Notes: generated by a model not told the origin, from the sequence alone. DNA of 21,471 nt from Tyzzerella sp. (GCA_019415525.1 DXZA01000056.1:1-21471), one strand, 5' to 3'. Numbered from the stretch's first letter, positions 1 to 7,676 are shown. Program-made: numbers and translations.

Positions 1-750
1 ATTATATTTTATATAATTTAATATATTATCTATTTCATAAACATCATATATTTCATTTGAAATTCTTAATCCGTCAATAATATTAAGCTCTTTAACAATT
101 TTAATAAATTTTAATATATCTGAATTTTCTATATTTTCATTTAATATATCTTCCAAAGAAATATTTATAATAATAGGTATATTTTTATGAATATTATTTC
201 TTATACCCTCTATTACTTTAATAGGAAATTTTATTCTATTTTCAAAATTTATACCATAACTATCTTCTCTTTTATTAATATCATAAGATATAAAGTCAGA
301 AAAAATATGTCCTTTACTAAAATCTATTTCTATTGCATCAGCACCATTTTCAATACATACTTTTGCAGTTTTTATAAAACTTTCTATTATATATTGAATT
401 TTTTCATTACTTATATTATGTGGAATAAACTCTTCTCTTTCTCCATTTCCACTTCCATAATGAAAAAGTTGCACTATATGTTTACAATCATATTCTTTTA
501 ATGTATTTGATATTTTATTACAAAGCAAATTATAGCTTTCACAATTAAACGGCATATTATTAAATGCACCATACTCTTCAACAGCACATATTGTAGTTAT
601 AGCTGAAGCTCCTCCCTTTGCTCTTTCCTTATAAAATTCTTCTATTTTTACAAAAGATTTTTCATCAAAACTAAATCCTGTATTTATAGCTGTCATAATA
701 AGTCTATTTTTAAATTCTTTTTCATTAAATATAAAAGGTGTGAATATCAT
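1..750 (-). CDS. Old-yellow-enzyme-like NADH:flavin oxidoreductase, N-terminal 250 residues (3' end outside window)
   Basis: The reverse strand is open from an ATG at 750 to the left edge, so the C-terminus is missing. AAAGGAG at 760-766 is the ribosome-binding site. The protein shows the order of motifs of the FMN-binding TIM barrel of the old yellow enzyme/2,4-dienoyl-CoA reductase family: KNRLIMTAINT at residues 14-24 (family pattern KNR.v.aPm.t), YKERAKGGAS at 40-49, QLFHYGS at 94-100, and NKREDSYGINFENRIKFP at 159-176. It is divergent. The usual HxxHGYL loop after the conserved E-I reads DFSKGHIF (143-150), and the proline of the APM motif and the arginine of the HxGR motif are absent. 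Such enzymes reduce activated C=C bonds with NAD(P)H, but the substrate here is unknown. Only 87 bp without an obvious terminator separate it from the transporter gene upstream, so the two may be co-transcribed. A second, FadH-like reductase domain beyond the edge is possible. Confidence 0.8.
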   Translation of the reverse strand, partial: MIFTPFIFNEKEFKNRLIMTAINTGFSFDEKSFVKIEEFYKERAKGGASAITTICAVEEYGAFNNMPFNCESYNLLCNKISNTLKEYDCKHIVQLFHYGSGNGEREEFIPHNISNEKIQYIIESFIKTAKVCIENGADAIEIDFSKGHIFSDFISYDINKREDSYGINFENRIKFPIKVIEGIRNNIHKNIPIIINISLEDILNENIENSDILKFIKIVKELNIIDGLRISNEIYDVYEIDNILNYIKYN

Positions 751-837
751 AAATTTATACTCCTTTATTGATAAATTATACTTAATTAAAGAATAACATA
801 ATATAAGAATAAAATCTATGAAATACACACCTATAAA

Positions 838-1974
838 TTATTTTTTATTTCCGTTTTCAGCAAGCCATTTTTTATTTTTATAATGACCTATAGTAAGAAC
901 AGGGATAACAACAACTACAACGCTAAGATATCCACTATATACATAAGCATACTTAATTATATTAGTAAGCCCTGCCATTGATACAAGAGTTGAAAGTATG
1001 AGTCCTGAAAGAGAAATAATCATACGTCTTCTATTAACAGTAAATTTCTCAAGTATTTTTGTATTTTCAAATCTTGGAACAAGACCAAATATACAAGACA
1101 CACCTGTTGATATAAAACATAAAAATAATGAAATTGTATAGAAATAGTAAAGGAAAGGCATTCCAAGCTGATTACATATATATAATGTTGGAAGCTCTGT
1201 TCCTGTTACACTATATTCAGAATGCCAGCCTAAAAGCATAAGGCATGATAAACCTAAAGCTAAAGCATTCATAATAAATCCTATTATAGTTGCTTTTGTT
1301 GCATTTTCTTTTGTTTTTAATAAGAATGAACAACTAATTAAAGCAGGAGCACAAAGAACCTGAAAACCTGCATATGATAATACCTTTAAAATAGGTTCAA
1401 ATATTCCTGTTCCAGCTGTTTCTTTTACAGCTATAACATTTGCAATTTCCATTCCACGTGTTTTAATACCAACAAAGAATATAATTGCACAGCATATAAG
1501 TATACATACAGACATAACAGTTGATGCTTTTGCAACAAGACTAGCACCAAAAATTGTAAGTATAAAAAGAATTATACTTACACCTATTACTGCAACAGTA
1601 TAATTAACACCATAATCAGTAAAAAGTGTTGCAGCACCAGCAATAGCTGCTCCTGTAGCACTAAGTGCTATAATATAATTAAATATTTCAAAAAGTATTT
1701 CTATTTTTGTATATGGATAAAATAATTCCTCAAAAACTTGTTTATAATTTGTAAAACCATGATTATTTGTCATTATAATAATTTCTCTTAAAACAAGAGC
1801 AAGTATAGCCATTGAAATTACAGCCATTAGAGGTGCATACCAACCATACTGTACAAAGTATTGTGTTGCCTGATTTCCTGTAGCAAAACCTCCTCCGGCA
1901 TGTGAACCAAACCATACAGAAGCCACTGAAAATACACTGGCAAAACTTACCTTTTTCATAACATCTTTAGACAT
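838..1974 (-). CDS. YkvI-type multi-pass membrane transporter (COG3949-like)
   Basis: This is a 378-residue, very hydrophobic protein with about ten membrane segments. It begins after a short MSKDVMKK head with a conserved-looking first helix containing GSHAGGGFATGNQ (residues 23-35), the glycine-rich broken-helix pattern of APC/LeuT-fold transporters. The family resemblance I recognise is the uncharacterised YkvI group. The substrate is unknown. GGAGGG at 1986-1991 supports the ATG at 1974. The gene has its own strong promoter (-10 at 2116-2121) and lies just downstream of the acrylate-operon terminator, on the same strand. From this position a role in uptake or export of a fermentation substrate or product (alanine, serine, lactate, propionate) is a reasonable inference only. 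There is no terminator directly after it, so transcription may continue into the flavoprotein gene. Confidence 0.75.
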   Translation of the reverse strand: MSKDVMKKVSFASVFSVASVWFGSHAGGGFATGNQATQYFVQYGWYAPLMAVISMAILALVLREIIIMTNNHGFTNYKQVFEELFYPYTKIEILFEIFNYIIALSATGAAIAGAATLFTDYGVNYTVAVIGVSIILFILTIFGASLVAKASTVMSVCILICCAIIFFVGIKTRGMEIANVIAVKETAGTGIFEPILKVLSYAGFQVLCAPALISCSFLLKTKENATKATIIGFIMNALALGLSCLMLLGWHSEYSVTGTELPTLYICNQLGMPFLYYFYTISLFLCFISTGVSCIFGLVPRFENTKILEKFTVNRRRMIISLSGLILSTLVSMAGLTNIIKYAYVYSGYLSVVVVVIPVLTIGHYKNKKWLAENGNKK

Positions 1975-2115
1975 AAAAAAATTTACCCTCCATATTTTTC
2001 AAATAAATGAATTAAAATATGGTCATGACCTAAAACATTAATTTTAATACTATATATTTCCAAAGAGCTCTTTATAATTATGATATTATATATAGTTTTA
2101 TTTAATGATTTTTAT

Positions 2116-2144
2116 ATTATACCAATTTACTCCACATTTTGCAA
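2116..2144 (-). promoter_or_regulatory. Strong sigma-A-type promoter of the YkvI-like transporter gene
   Basis: On the minus strand the -35 box TTGCAA (2139-2144) is separated by exactly 17 bp from TATAAT (2116-2121), which is also preceded by an extended -10 TG. Transcription would start near 2109, leaving a leader of about 135 nt. That leader contains two perfect palindromes, AAAGAGCTCTTT (2062-2073) and GGTCATGACC (2021-2030). Confidence 0.75.
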
Positions 2145-2209
2145 TATATATTTATCGATAAATTTTATATACATATTATTTCCACTTTAATTTAATTTAA
2201 TCAAATAAA

Positions 2210-2240
2210 TAAAAAAGGACTTCGATATAATCGAAGTCCT
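2210..2240 (-). terminator. Intrinsic terminator of the lcd-pct operon
   Basis: A perfect 11-bp inverted repeat (AGGACTTCGAT at 2216-2226 and ATCGAAGTCCT at 2230-2240) with a 3-nt loop lies 9 bp after the pct stop codon. On the minus strand it is followed by a run of six T. It isolates pct from the transporter gene, which has its own promoter downstream. Confidence 0.9.
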
Positions 2241-2249
2241 AAAAAATTA

Positions 2250-3815
2250 TCAATCTTTTAATCCCATTAATTCATCTGAGAATATTCTTGCATCCATAAG
2301 CTTGATTTCGCCATCAACTCTATCAATCTTTGGTTCAAAATCCATCATATCAAGGATTTGTGTCTGAAGGTCAATACCAGGAGCAATTTCTGAAAGATGT
2401 AATCCATCTTCTTTAAGAGTAAATACACATCTTTCTGTTATATACATAATCTGCTGTCCATTCTGGTTTGCAATATCACCATTAAATGTAACCTGTCCAA
2501 CCTGTTTGATGAATTTTTTCTGTTTACCTTCCTGAGCAATTACAACTTTTCCGTCTTCAACTTTAACTTTTAAGCCACCTGCTGTGAAAGTACCACAGAA
2601 GAATACTTTTGGTGTATTCTGTGTAATATTAATAAATCCACCACAACCAGCAATTTTAGGGCCAAAACGGCTAACATTAATATTACCTTTTTCATCACAT
2701 TCAGCAAGACCAAGGTATGCAAGGTCAAGTCCACCACCATCATAGAAGTCAAACTGGTATGCTTGGTCAAGAAGAGCATCAGCATTCATACTTGCACCAA
2801 ATCTTGGGCCACCTTGAGGAATACCACCAACAGGACCACCTTCAACTGTAAGTGTCATATAATCGCCAATTCCTTCTTCACAAGCAACTGAAGCAACGTA
2901 TTCTGGAGCACCAACACCAAGGTTTACTGCAACATCTTTTTCAAGTTCTAAAGCACCACGTCTACCAATGATTTTTTTAGCATCAAGTGGAAGCATTTCT
3001 GCAGCAACAGACTCAGCAGCACGTTTTTCTCCTGAAAGACTTGGGTCATAACCACAACCTAATGACTGTTCATGGTCTTCTGGGTCAGCAACTACAACAT
3101 AGTCAACATAAATTCCAGGAACTTTAACAAGACGAGGGTCTAATGTACCTGCTTTAACAACTTTTTCAACCTGAACAACAACTATACCACCACTATTTTT
3201 TGTAGCCTGTGCAACAGATGTTCCTTCAAGTGGAGCAACTTCTTTTTCAAAAGTAACGTTACCACTTTCATCAGCATATGTACCTCTTATAAATGCAACA
3301 TTTATAGGGAATGAAGGATAGAAAAGGTATTCCTGTCCTTTAATAGTTACAAGTTCAACAATATCTTCTGTTGTAATATCATTTATTTTACCGCCGCCGT
3401 TTCTTGGGTCAATAAATGTACCAAGACCAACTTTTGTAAATGTACCAGGTTTATGAGCAGCAATATCTCTAAATAAGTGACATAAAGAACCCTGTGAAAC
3501 ATTGTATGCTTCCATTTCATTATTCATAGCCATTTTTCCGATTGCTGGAATTGTTGCCCAGTGTCCAGCTATAAATCTTTTTATAAGTCCTTTATGTGCA
3601 TAATGTTCAGCACCACGTCCATCTCTATTTCCCTGTGAACCTGCATAAACATATGTTATATTATTAGGTTCTCCTGTTTCAAGGAATCTTTTTTCAACAG
3701 CTTTGTTAAGTGCCTCTGGGATACAGCTAGCAACGAAACCACTTGTTGTAAATGTATCACCATTTTTAATAAGTTTAGCGGCTTCATCAGCAGTAATGAT
3801 TTTAACCTGTCTCAT
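2250..3815 (-). CDS. pct: Propionate CoA-transferase (lactate/propionyl-CoA exchange)
   Basis: This family I CoA-transferase has 521 residues, close to the 524 I recall for the C. propionicum enzyme, and is highly similar along its length. It transfers CoA from propionyl-CoA or acetyl-CoA to lactate, giving lactoyl-CoA for the dehydratase encoded upstream, and so closes the acrylate cycle in the cytoplasm. The N-terminal half carries TSGFVASCIPEAL and SQGNRDGRGAEH. The C-terminal half carries the glycine-rich GVGAPEYVASV and TVEGGPVGG, in which Glu325 corresponds to the catalytic glutamate that forms the CoA thioester (Glu324 in C. propionicum). I chose the ATG at 3815 because AGGAGGAG sits 7 nt before it; an ATG at 3839 lies upstream of that site and would add eight atypical residues. 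Base composition and codon choice look more biased than in the neighbours, as expected for a highly expressed catabolic gene. Confidence 0.93.
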   Translation of the reverse strand: MRQVKIITADEAAKLIKNGDTFTTSGFVASCIPEALNKAVEKRFLETGEPNNITYVYAGSQGNRDGRGAEHYAHKGLIKRFIAGHWATIPAIGKMAMNNEMEAYNVSQGSLCHLFRDIAAHKPGTFTKVGLGTFIDPRNGGGKINDITTEDIVELVTIKGQEYLFYPSFPINVAFIRGTYADESGNVTFEKEVAPLEGTSVAQATKNSGGIVVVQVEKVVKAGTLDPRLVKVPGIYVDYVVVADPEDHEQSLGCGYDPSLSGEKRAAESVAAEMLPLDAKKIIGRRGALELEKDVAVNLGVGAPEYVASVACEEGIGDYMTLTVEGGPVGGIPQGGPRFGASMNADALLDQAYQFDFYDGGGLDLAYLGLAECDEKGNINVSRFGPKIAGCGGFINITQNTPKVFFCGTFTAGGLKVKVEDGKVVIAQEGKQKKFIKQVGQVTFNGDIANQNGQQIMYITERCVFTLKEDGLHLSEIAPGIDLQTQILDMMDFEPKIDRVDGEIKLMDARIFSDELMGLKD

Positions 3816-3851
3816 TATTAATTCTCCTCCTACTTGCATTTATTAAAAACA

Positions 3852-3887
3852 CAGGCTCTAAAATAATATACATTATTATAGAGCCTG
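3852..3887 (-). terminator. Intra-operon hairpin between lcdB and pct, terminator-like
   Basis: CAGGCTCTA (3852-3860) pairs with TAGAGCCTG (3879-3887). After one A/A mismatch, six more pairs (AATAAT/ATTATT) extend the stem to a 4-nt ATAC loop. On the minus strand it is followed by TGTTTTTAA, a weak T-tract. It lies 32 nt after the lcdB stop and 36 nt before the pct start. It may partially terminate transcription or protect a processed end, setting the dehydratase to transferase ratio. Confidence 0.7.
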
Positions 3888-3919
3888 AAAATACTCATCT
3901 AAATCTATAGACTTATATA

Positions 3920-5041
3920 TTACATCATTTCTACAAAGCTCTGAAGTCTTGTTCTAACCTGTTCAAAAGCTGTTGCTTCCTGGTCAACTTCAATCATGAT
4001 GTTTTTAACGCCTTTTTCTTCGAACTGTCTGTACATAACTGGGTAATCCCATTCTTCTGGGTCACAGAATTTCATCATAGCTACAACAATAGCGTCTGCT
4101 CCTGTCTGTTCAACCATATCTAAGAGCATTTTTCCTCTATATTTCTTTGTATCTGTTGCAACTGAACATCCATACATTCTCTGCCATACTTTAGCAAGTC
4201 TGTATAATGGAGCTTCTTCTCCATCAAGAACATCAATTCTAATCTGTCTTGATTCCTGAGCAAGGTCATCAGCTACAATAGCGATACCATTTTCTTTGAA
4301 TATGTCAAGTAATTCATTTGGCTCAACAAGGATACCTGTAACAACAACTTTTTTACCTGTCCAAGGTTCAACAGGCATAGCTTTGATTTCTTCAATAAGT
4401 TCTTTTACAAGAGCTGTATGTTTTGATTTTTCCATAAACATTCTTGATTTAAATACAGCATGACGAGCAACAGGGTCAATAATCTGTGGATAGTCAGCTG
4501 CTACTTTAACGAATTCACGCATAACTGCTCTGTTTTCGTTGTAAACTTTGATAGAAGCTTCAATAGCTGCATTTGTTATAGGTTCGCCAACGATTTCTTC
4601 AAGTTTTCTCTTAACTATTTTGTATTCTTCTACTAAGAATTTGTTAGCTGCTTCAAGTCCTCTGTTCTGTGGGTGTGTAAATACGATTACAGGAGATGTT
4701 CCTTTCCATTTCTGGCTTAAACATTTTAATGTATCACAAGGAACTGAAATAAGTACAGCTGCTAATTCATCATAAGCACCTTCACACTGTAATTCCATAA
4801 CCTGCTGCATAATTGAACATGCGAAAGCTGGAAGATATGTACGAGCTTTTGTGATTGTTTTCTGTCCACCCCAGATACCCATTGGAAGGTAACCTGTTGC
4901 ATGTACTAATTCTTCAGGAGCGTAAAGTGGTAAAATACCGATAGCACCTTTTCCTGTTTCTGCTTTATAATCATCCATTGCTTTTTTAGGATTTGCTGCA
5001 ACGTCTTTTAACTGGCTTAAAATTGTTTCATATTTACTCAT
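3920..5041 (-). CDS. lcdB: Lactoyl-CoA dehydratase, beta subunit
   Basis: This 373-residue member of the 2-hydroxyacyl-CoA dehydratase beta (HgdB/HadC/FldC) family aligns from memory almost residue for residue with C. propionicum LcdB (for example NPKKAMDDYKAETGKGA, TYLPAFACSIMQQVMELQCE, SVPCDTLKCLSQKWKGTSP). With LcdA it dehydrates (R)-lactoyl-CoA to acryloyl-CoA through a ketyl radical, using a [4Fe-4S] cluster after ATP-driven electron injection by LcdC. Candidate cluster and active-site cysteines lie in FACS, VPCDTLKC, YGCS and KFCDPEEWD. The start ATG at 5041 follows AGGGGGAT. The gene begins 21 bp after lcdA, which fits tight co-expression of a heterodimer. Paralogous dehydratases act on other 2-hydroxyacyl-CoAs, but the linked pct makes lactoyl-CoA the best substrate call. 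Confidence 0.92.
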   Translation of the reverse strand: MSKYETILSQLKDVAANPKKAMDDYKAETGKGAIGILPLYAPEELVHATGYLPMGIWGGQKTITKARTYLPAFACSIMQQVMELQCEGAYDELAAVLISVPCDTLKCLSQKWKGTSPVIVFTHPQNRGLEAANKFLVEEYKIVKRKLEEIVGEPITNAAIEASIKVYNENRAVMREFVKVAADYPQIIDPVARHAVFKSRMFMEKSKHTALVKELIEEIKAMPVEPWTGKKVVVTGILVEPNELLDIFKENGIAIVADDLAQESRQIRIDVLDGEEAPLYRLAKVWQRMYGCSVATDTKKYRGKMLLDMVEQTGADAIVVAMMKFCDPEEWDYPVMYRQFEEKGVKNIMIEVDQEATAFEQVRTRLQSFVEMM

Positions 5042-5062
5042 TGTATTTATCCCCCTATCTGC

Positions 5063-6334
5063 TTATTCAGCTTCTCCAGCAATCTGCTGTTCCATCATTT
5101 CTGCTAATGCCTGAACACGTGTATCGAACTGTGCAGGTGCAAAGTTACGAGGATCTGTCTGGTCACCATCAAAGCTTACGTATGGTTTTCCTGTTTTTTC
5201 TTTGATGATTTCAGCTGTTTCTACGTTAAGGAAGCTCATTAATTTACAGCTTCTGTTAAGGTGGTAAGCAACACCATCACACTGTCCACCGTTAACGATG
5301 TCAAGAAGTACGTTAACTTTGTTTTCAAGGCAAGTATTGATGTAAATTCTTGTGTATGCTTCAGCCATTCCGTGTAATGACTCATCATTTGCATCATAAG
5401 AAAGGTTCCAAAGTCCAGGATAAGCTGAACCTGTCATAATTGAACCTAAACCTTTAAGTGATTTGAAAGTATGTCCTAAGTAAGGCCATACAGCGATACC
5501 TTCCCAAGTAATACGTGTTTTTTCAGCACCTTTAAATGCATAAACACCATTTTTAAGGTTTTCTTCAATTTCATCAGCAAATCTTCTGAATGTAATTTCA
5601 GCATAGTCACGGCTTCTTGCGCAAACGATAAGAGCCATGTAGTTGAATAAGTCGAAACAGTTAAGTGGAGATGGTTTGTAGTGTGATAAAGCTGCAATTC
5701 TATTCCACTGAGCAACTGAACGCTGTGTCTGTTCTCTAACTTCTTTAAATTTTTTGTAGTCAAATGGTTTACCACAAATAACTTCAAGCTGAGCAATAGC
5801 ATTTCTGAACTGGTCAGCAATATATTCTTTAGCATATTCAGGGATAGGCATTGTATGGTTAAATGGTACGTCAATTACGATACATGGAATATCTAATTCA
5901 ACTGCAAGGTTTTCATACCATTTAAGAAGTGTATTACAGATATTGTTACATGTAATAACAAGGTCTGGAAGTGGTACTCTTGCTGCTGGAGAATTAGCAA
6001 GTGTTTCTGGAGTTTTTCCTGTGATAGCTTCTTCTTTTAATAATTCCATATAACCCATGTTAACACGGCCATATGAACAACAGTCAAGTGAATAACCTTT
6101 TCTGTCTGCTACTTCAAGAAGGTCTAAAGCACCTTTTCTTGCACCGATACCAGCTGCATGTGTTTCTGGATATACCATAGCAATATCCATAGTTACACAA
6201 AATTCAGATGGTGCAACTGAAGCTGACCAACAAACAAGTTTACCATTCTTTTTAGCTTCTCTTGCTTCTTCGTCTAATTTTGCCTGATAGTACGCTAACA
6301 ATTCCTTTGCTTTTTTGCCTGTAGTTTCGAACAT
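5063..6334 (-). CDS. lcdA: Lactoyl-CoA dehydratase, alpha subunit
   Basis: This 423-residue protein of the 2-hydroxyacyl-CoA dehydratase alpha (HgdA/HadB) family closely resembles C. propionicum LcdA. Recognisable blocks are LVCWSASVAPSEF (residues 33-45), YPETHAAGIGARKGALDLLE (55-74), LDCCSYGRVNMGYME (83-97), ITCNNICNTLLKWYE (127-141) and, near the C-terminus, YHLNRSCKLMSFLNVETAEI. Cysteines in these blocks are the likely [4Fe-4S] ligands. It binds lactoyl-CoA together with LcdB. A TTG at 6340 could start two codons earlier, but the ATG at 6334 has AGAGGG at proper spacing and matches the short N-terminus of known family members. The gene starts 17 bp after the lcdC stop, so lcdC, lcdA and lcdB form one transcript. 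Confidence 0.92.
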   Translation of the reverse strand: MFETTGKKAKELLAYYQAKLDEEAREAKKNGKLVCWSASVAPSEFCVTMDIAMVYPETHAAGIGARKGALDLLEVADRKGYSLDCCSYGRVNMGYMELLKEEAITGKTPETLANSPAARVPLPDLVITCNNICNTLLKWYENLAVELDIPCIVIDVPFNHTMPIPEYAKEYIADQFRNAIAQLEVICGKPFDYKKFKEVREQTQRSVAQWNRIAALSHYKPSPLNCFDLFNYMALIVCARSRDYAEITFRRFADEIEENLKNGVYAFKGAEKTRITWEGIAVWPYLGHTFKSLKGLGSIMTGSAYPGLWNLSYDANDESLHGMAEAYTRIYINTCLENKVNVLLDIVNGGQCDGVAYHLNRSCKLMSFLNVETAEIIKEKTGKPYVSFDGDQTDPRNFAPAQFDTRVQALAEMMEQQIAGEAE

Positions 6335-6351
6335 CTTCAATCCCTCTTTCT

Positions 6352-7128
6352 TTATCTTTTTGCCTCTTCGTATGCGAATAATGCAGCACCGAGAGCACCT
6401 GTTGTTTGTGGGTTTGGAGCCACAATAACTTCCCTATTTAATTCTCTGCTTATTGCTCTTACAACACCGGCATTTTTAGCAACACCGCCTGTCATAACAA
6501 CAGCATCTTCAAGTCCACCTCTATAAGCAAGACCGCAAGCCTTACTTGCAACGGACTGATGTACACCTGCAATGATGTTTTCTTTAGAAACACCTTTAGA
6601 TAACTGTGAAATAACTTCAGATTCAGCAAAAACAGTACATGTACTGCTTATTGATGCTATTTCTGTTGCACGGCTATCATATTCAGCCATATCATCAAGT
6701 GTTATTTCAAGAACTCTTGCCATAACATCAAGAAATCTTCCAGTTCCGGCAGCACATTTATCGTTCATAAAGAACTGTTTAACAAATCCTTTATTATCAA
6801 GACGAATAGCTTTTGCGTCCTGACCTCCAATATCGATAATAGTTCTTGCTTCCGGTACGAGGAAGAAAATTCCTTTTGCATGACAGCTTATTTCGCTAAC
6901 CTGCTTGTCAGCTTCTTTTAAAGCAAATCTTCCATATCCAGTAGCTACAATTTTAGTCATATCTTCCATTTTAAGACCACTTACTTCAAAAGCTTTTTCT
7001 AAAGCTCTCTGCGGACCGGAAGAACCTGTACCAACCTGGATAACCTCTGCGGCAACAACGTTAACTCCGTCTTCAAGTATAACTACTTTTGAAGAAGCAG
7101 AACCAACATCTATTCCCATTGTGTACAT
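6352..7128 (-). CDS. lcdC: (R)-2-hydroxyacyl-CoA dehydratase activating ATPase (archerase)
   Basis: This 258-residue ASKHA-fold protein is the homodimeric activator that hydrolyses ATP to push one low-potential electron onto the dehydratase. The phosphate-binding motif GIDVGSASSK is at 5-14, DIGGQDAKA at 99-107 and MTGGVAKNAGVV at 212-223. Cys125 (NDKCAAGTGRF) and Cys164 (SSTCTVFAES) match the two cysteines per subunit that jointly hold the single bridging [4Fe-4S] cluster in HgdC (Cys127 and Cys166 in Acidaminococcus). Length equals the family norm. AAAGGAGG at 7138-7145 supports the ATG at 7128. It is the first gene of the operon, after a leader of about 180 nt with repeated elements. Electrons probably come from ferredoxin or flavodoxin. 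Confidence 0.93.
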   Translation of the reverse strand: MYTMGIDVGSASSKVVILEDGVNVVAAEVIQVGTGSSGPQRALEKAFEVSGLKMEDMTKIVATGYGRFALKEADKQVSEISCHAKGIFFLVPEARTIIDIGGQDAKAIRLDNKGFVKQFFMNDKCAAGTGRFLDVMARVLEITLDDMAEYDSRATEIASISSTCTVFAESEVISQLSKGVSKENIIAGVHQSVASKACGLAYRGGLEDAVVMTGGVAKNAGVVRAISRELNREVIVAPNPQTTGALGAALFAYEEAKR

Positions 7129-7145
7129 TTTAGAAATCCTCCTTT

Positions 7146-7195
7146 AAAATAATGCATTTAAAATTTGCAATACAAATTGTAAAAAATAATGCATT
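7146..7195. repeat. 13-bp direct repeat in the lcd operon leader
   Basis: AAAATAATGCATT occurs perfectly at 7146-7158 and 7183-7195 (37-bp period). The first copy directly abuts the lcdC ribosome-binding site (7138-7145). Between and beside them TTGCAAT/ATTGCAA can pair. The arrangement could be protein-binding or RNA-structural. Confidence 0.6.
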
Positions 7196-7217
7196 GCAAT
7201 TATTTTAACACGAAAGA

Positions 7218-7243
7218 CTGTTGTATAAGCAGCTGTCGTATAA
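7218..7243. repeat. Tandem 11-bp near-perfect direct repeat in the lcd leader (candidate operator)
   Basis: CTGTTGTATAA (7218-7228) and CTGTCGTATAA (7233-7243) differ at one base and recur with a 15-bp period. They fall about 65-90 nt downstream of the predicted start of transcription. The cluster has more G and C than the surrounding AT-rich spacer. Confidence 0.55.
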
Positions 7244-7314
7244 TTGCCATAAATACAAATCATTAGTATATTTTATAATATAAGGCATATTTAGCCTTTT
7301 CATTATTTTTAATC

Positions 7315-7343
7315 ATTATAACATTTTTATTTTTGATATGCAA
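7315..7343 (-). promoter_or_regulatory. Sigma-A-type promoter of the lcdCAB-pct operon
   Basis: TTGCAT (7338-7343), a 17-bp spacer, and TATAAT (7315-7320) preceded by an extended-10 TG form a near-consensus promoter on the minus strand. Transcription would start near 7308, giving a leader of about 180 nt before lcdC. A small hairpin AAGGC/GCCTT (7282-7286 with 7294-7298) follows the start. A second, weaker candidate lies upstream (TTGAAA, 17 bp, TATATG). Confidence 0.7.
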
Positions 7344-7625
7344 CATATATTGTTAAAAAATTATTTTTTCAAGTTGAATTTCAAAATTCAATTATTTTTC
7401 AACATTTTATATGATATAACCATTACATTACTATAATATATTAATATATATAAACAATACATCATATTTATTCTATAATTTAACAACAAATATAGTAGTT
7501 TTTTACATTATAAATACAAATATATTTTGCATGCTATCTATTACTCAAAAATGATATTTGATTACTTTTTAACACAATCCTAATAATATGTAAAAATTAT
7601 GTTATGATTTTTAACAATCTTTTCT

Positions 7626-7675
7626 TATATATAAATAAAACCTGTATTATATAATACAGGTTTTATTTATATATA
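7626..7675 (-). terminator. Terminator of the phosphoglycerate-mutase-like gene, perfect 25-bp-arm palindrome
   Basis: The sequence is a perfect inverted repeat centred between 7650 and 7651, with a core CCTGTATTAT and its complement flanked by A-rich and T-rich arms. It begins 1 bp after the stop codon at 7677. The A/T-rich outer arms make it usable in both directions. Confidence 0.85.
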
Positions 7676-7676
7676 T

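Larger units (their letters stand above)
7129..7676. other. Gene-free 548-bp spacer upstream of the acrylate operon
   Basis: I find no open frame with a ribosome-binding site here. It holds the terminator of the upstream gene (7626-7675), a very AT-rich stretch (about 7344-7625) with an 8-bp inverted repeat TTGAATTT/AAATTCAA (7374-7391), the operon promoter (7315-7343), and a leader with two sets of direct repeats (7146-7195 and 7218-7243). Confidence 0.7.

Noticed and set aside
187..501. Open frame on the plus strand of about 104 codons
   Set aside because: It is antisense to the flavoprotein gene, low-complexity (Phe, Tyr, Ile rich), and has no ribosome-binding site; the minus-strand frame carries clear family motifs.
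7374..7391. Inverted repeat TTGAATTT-CA-AAATTCAA
   Set aside because: Lies upstream of the predicted promoter and is pure A/T apart from few bases; no terminator or known operator features.
7344..7625. Rex (NADH-sensing repressor) sites upstream of the lcd operon
   Set aside because: Several TTAACAA half-sites occur, but no pair has the required inverted orientation and spacing; AT-rich background explains them.
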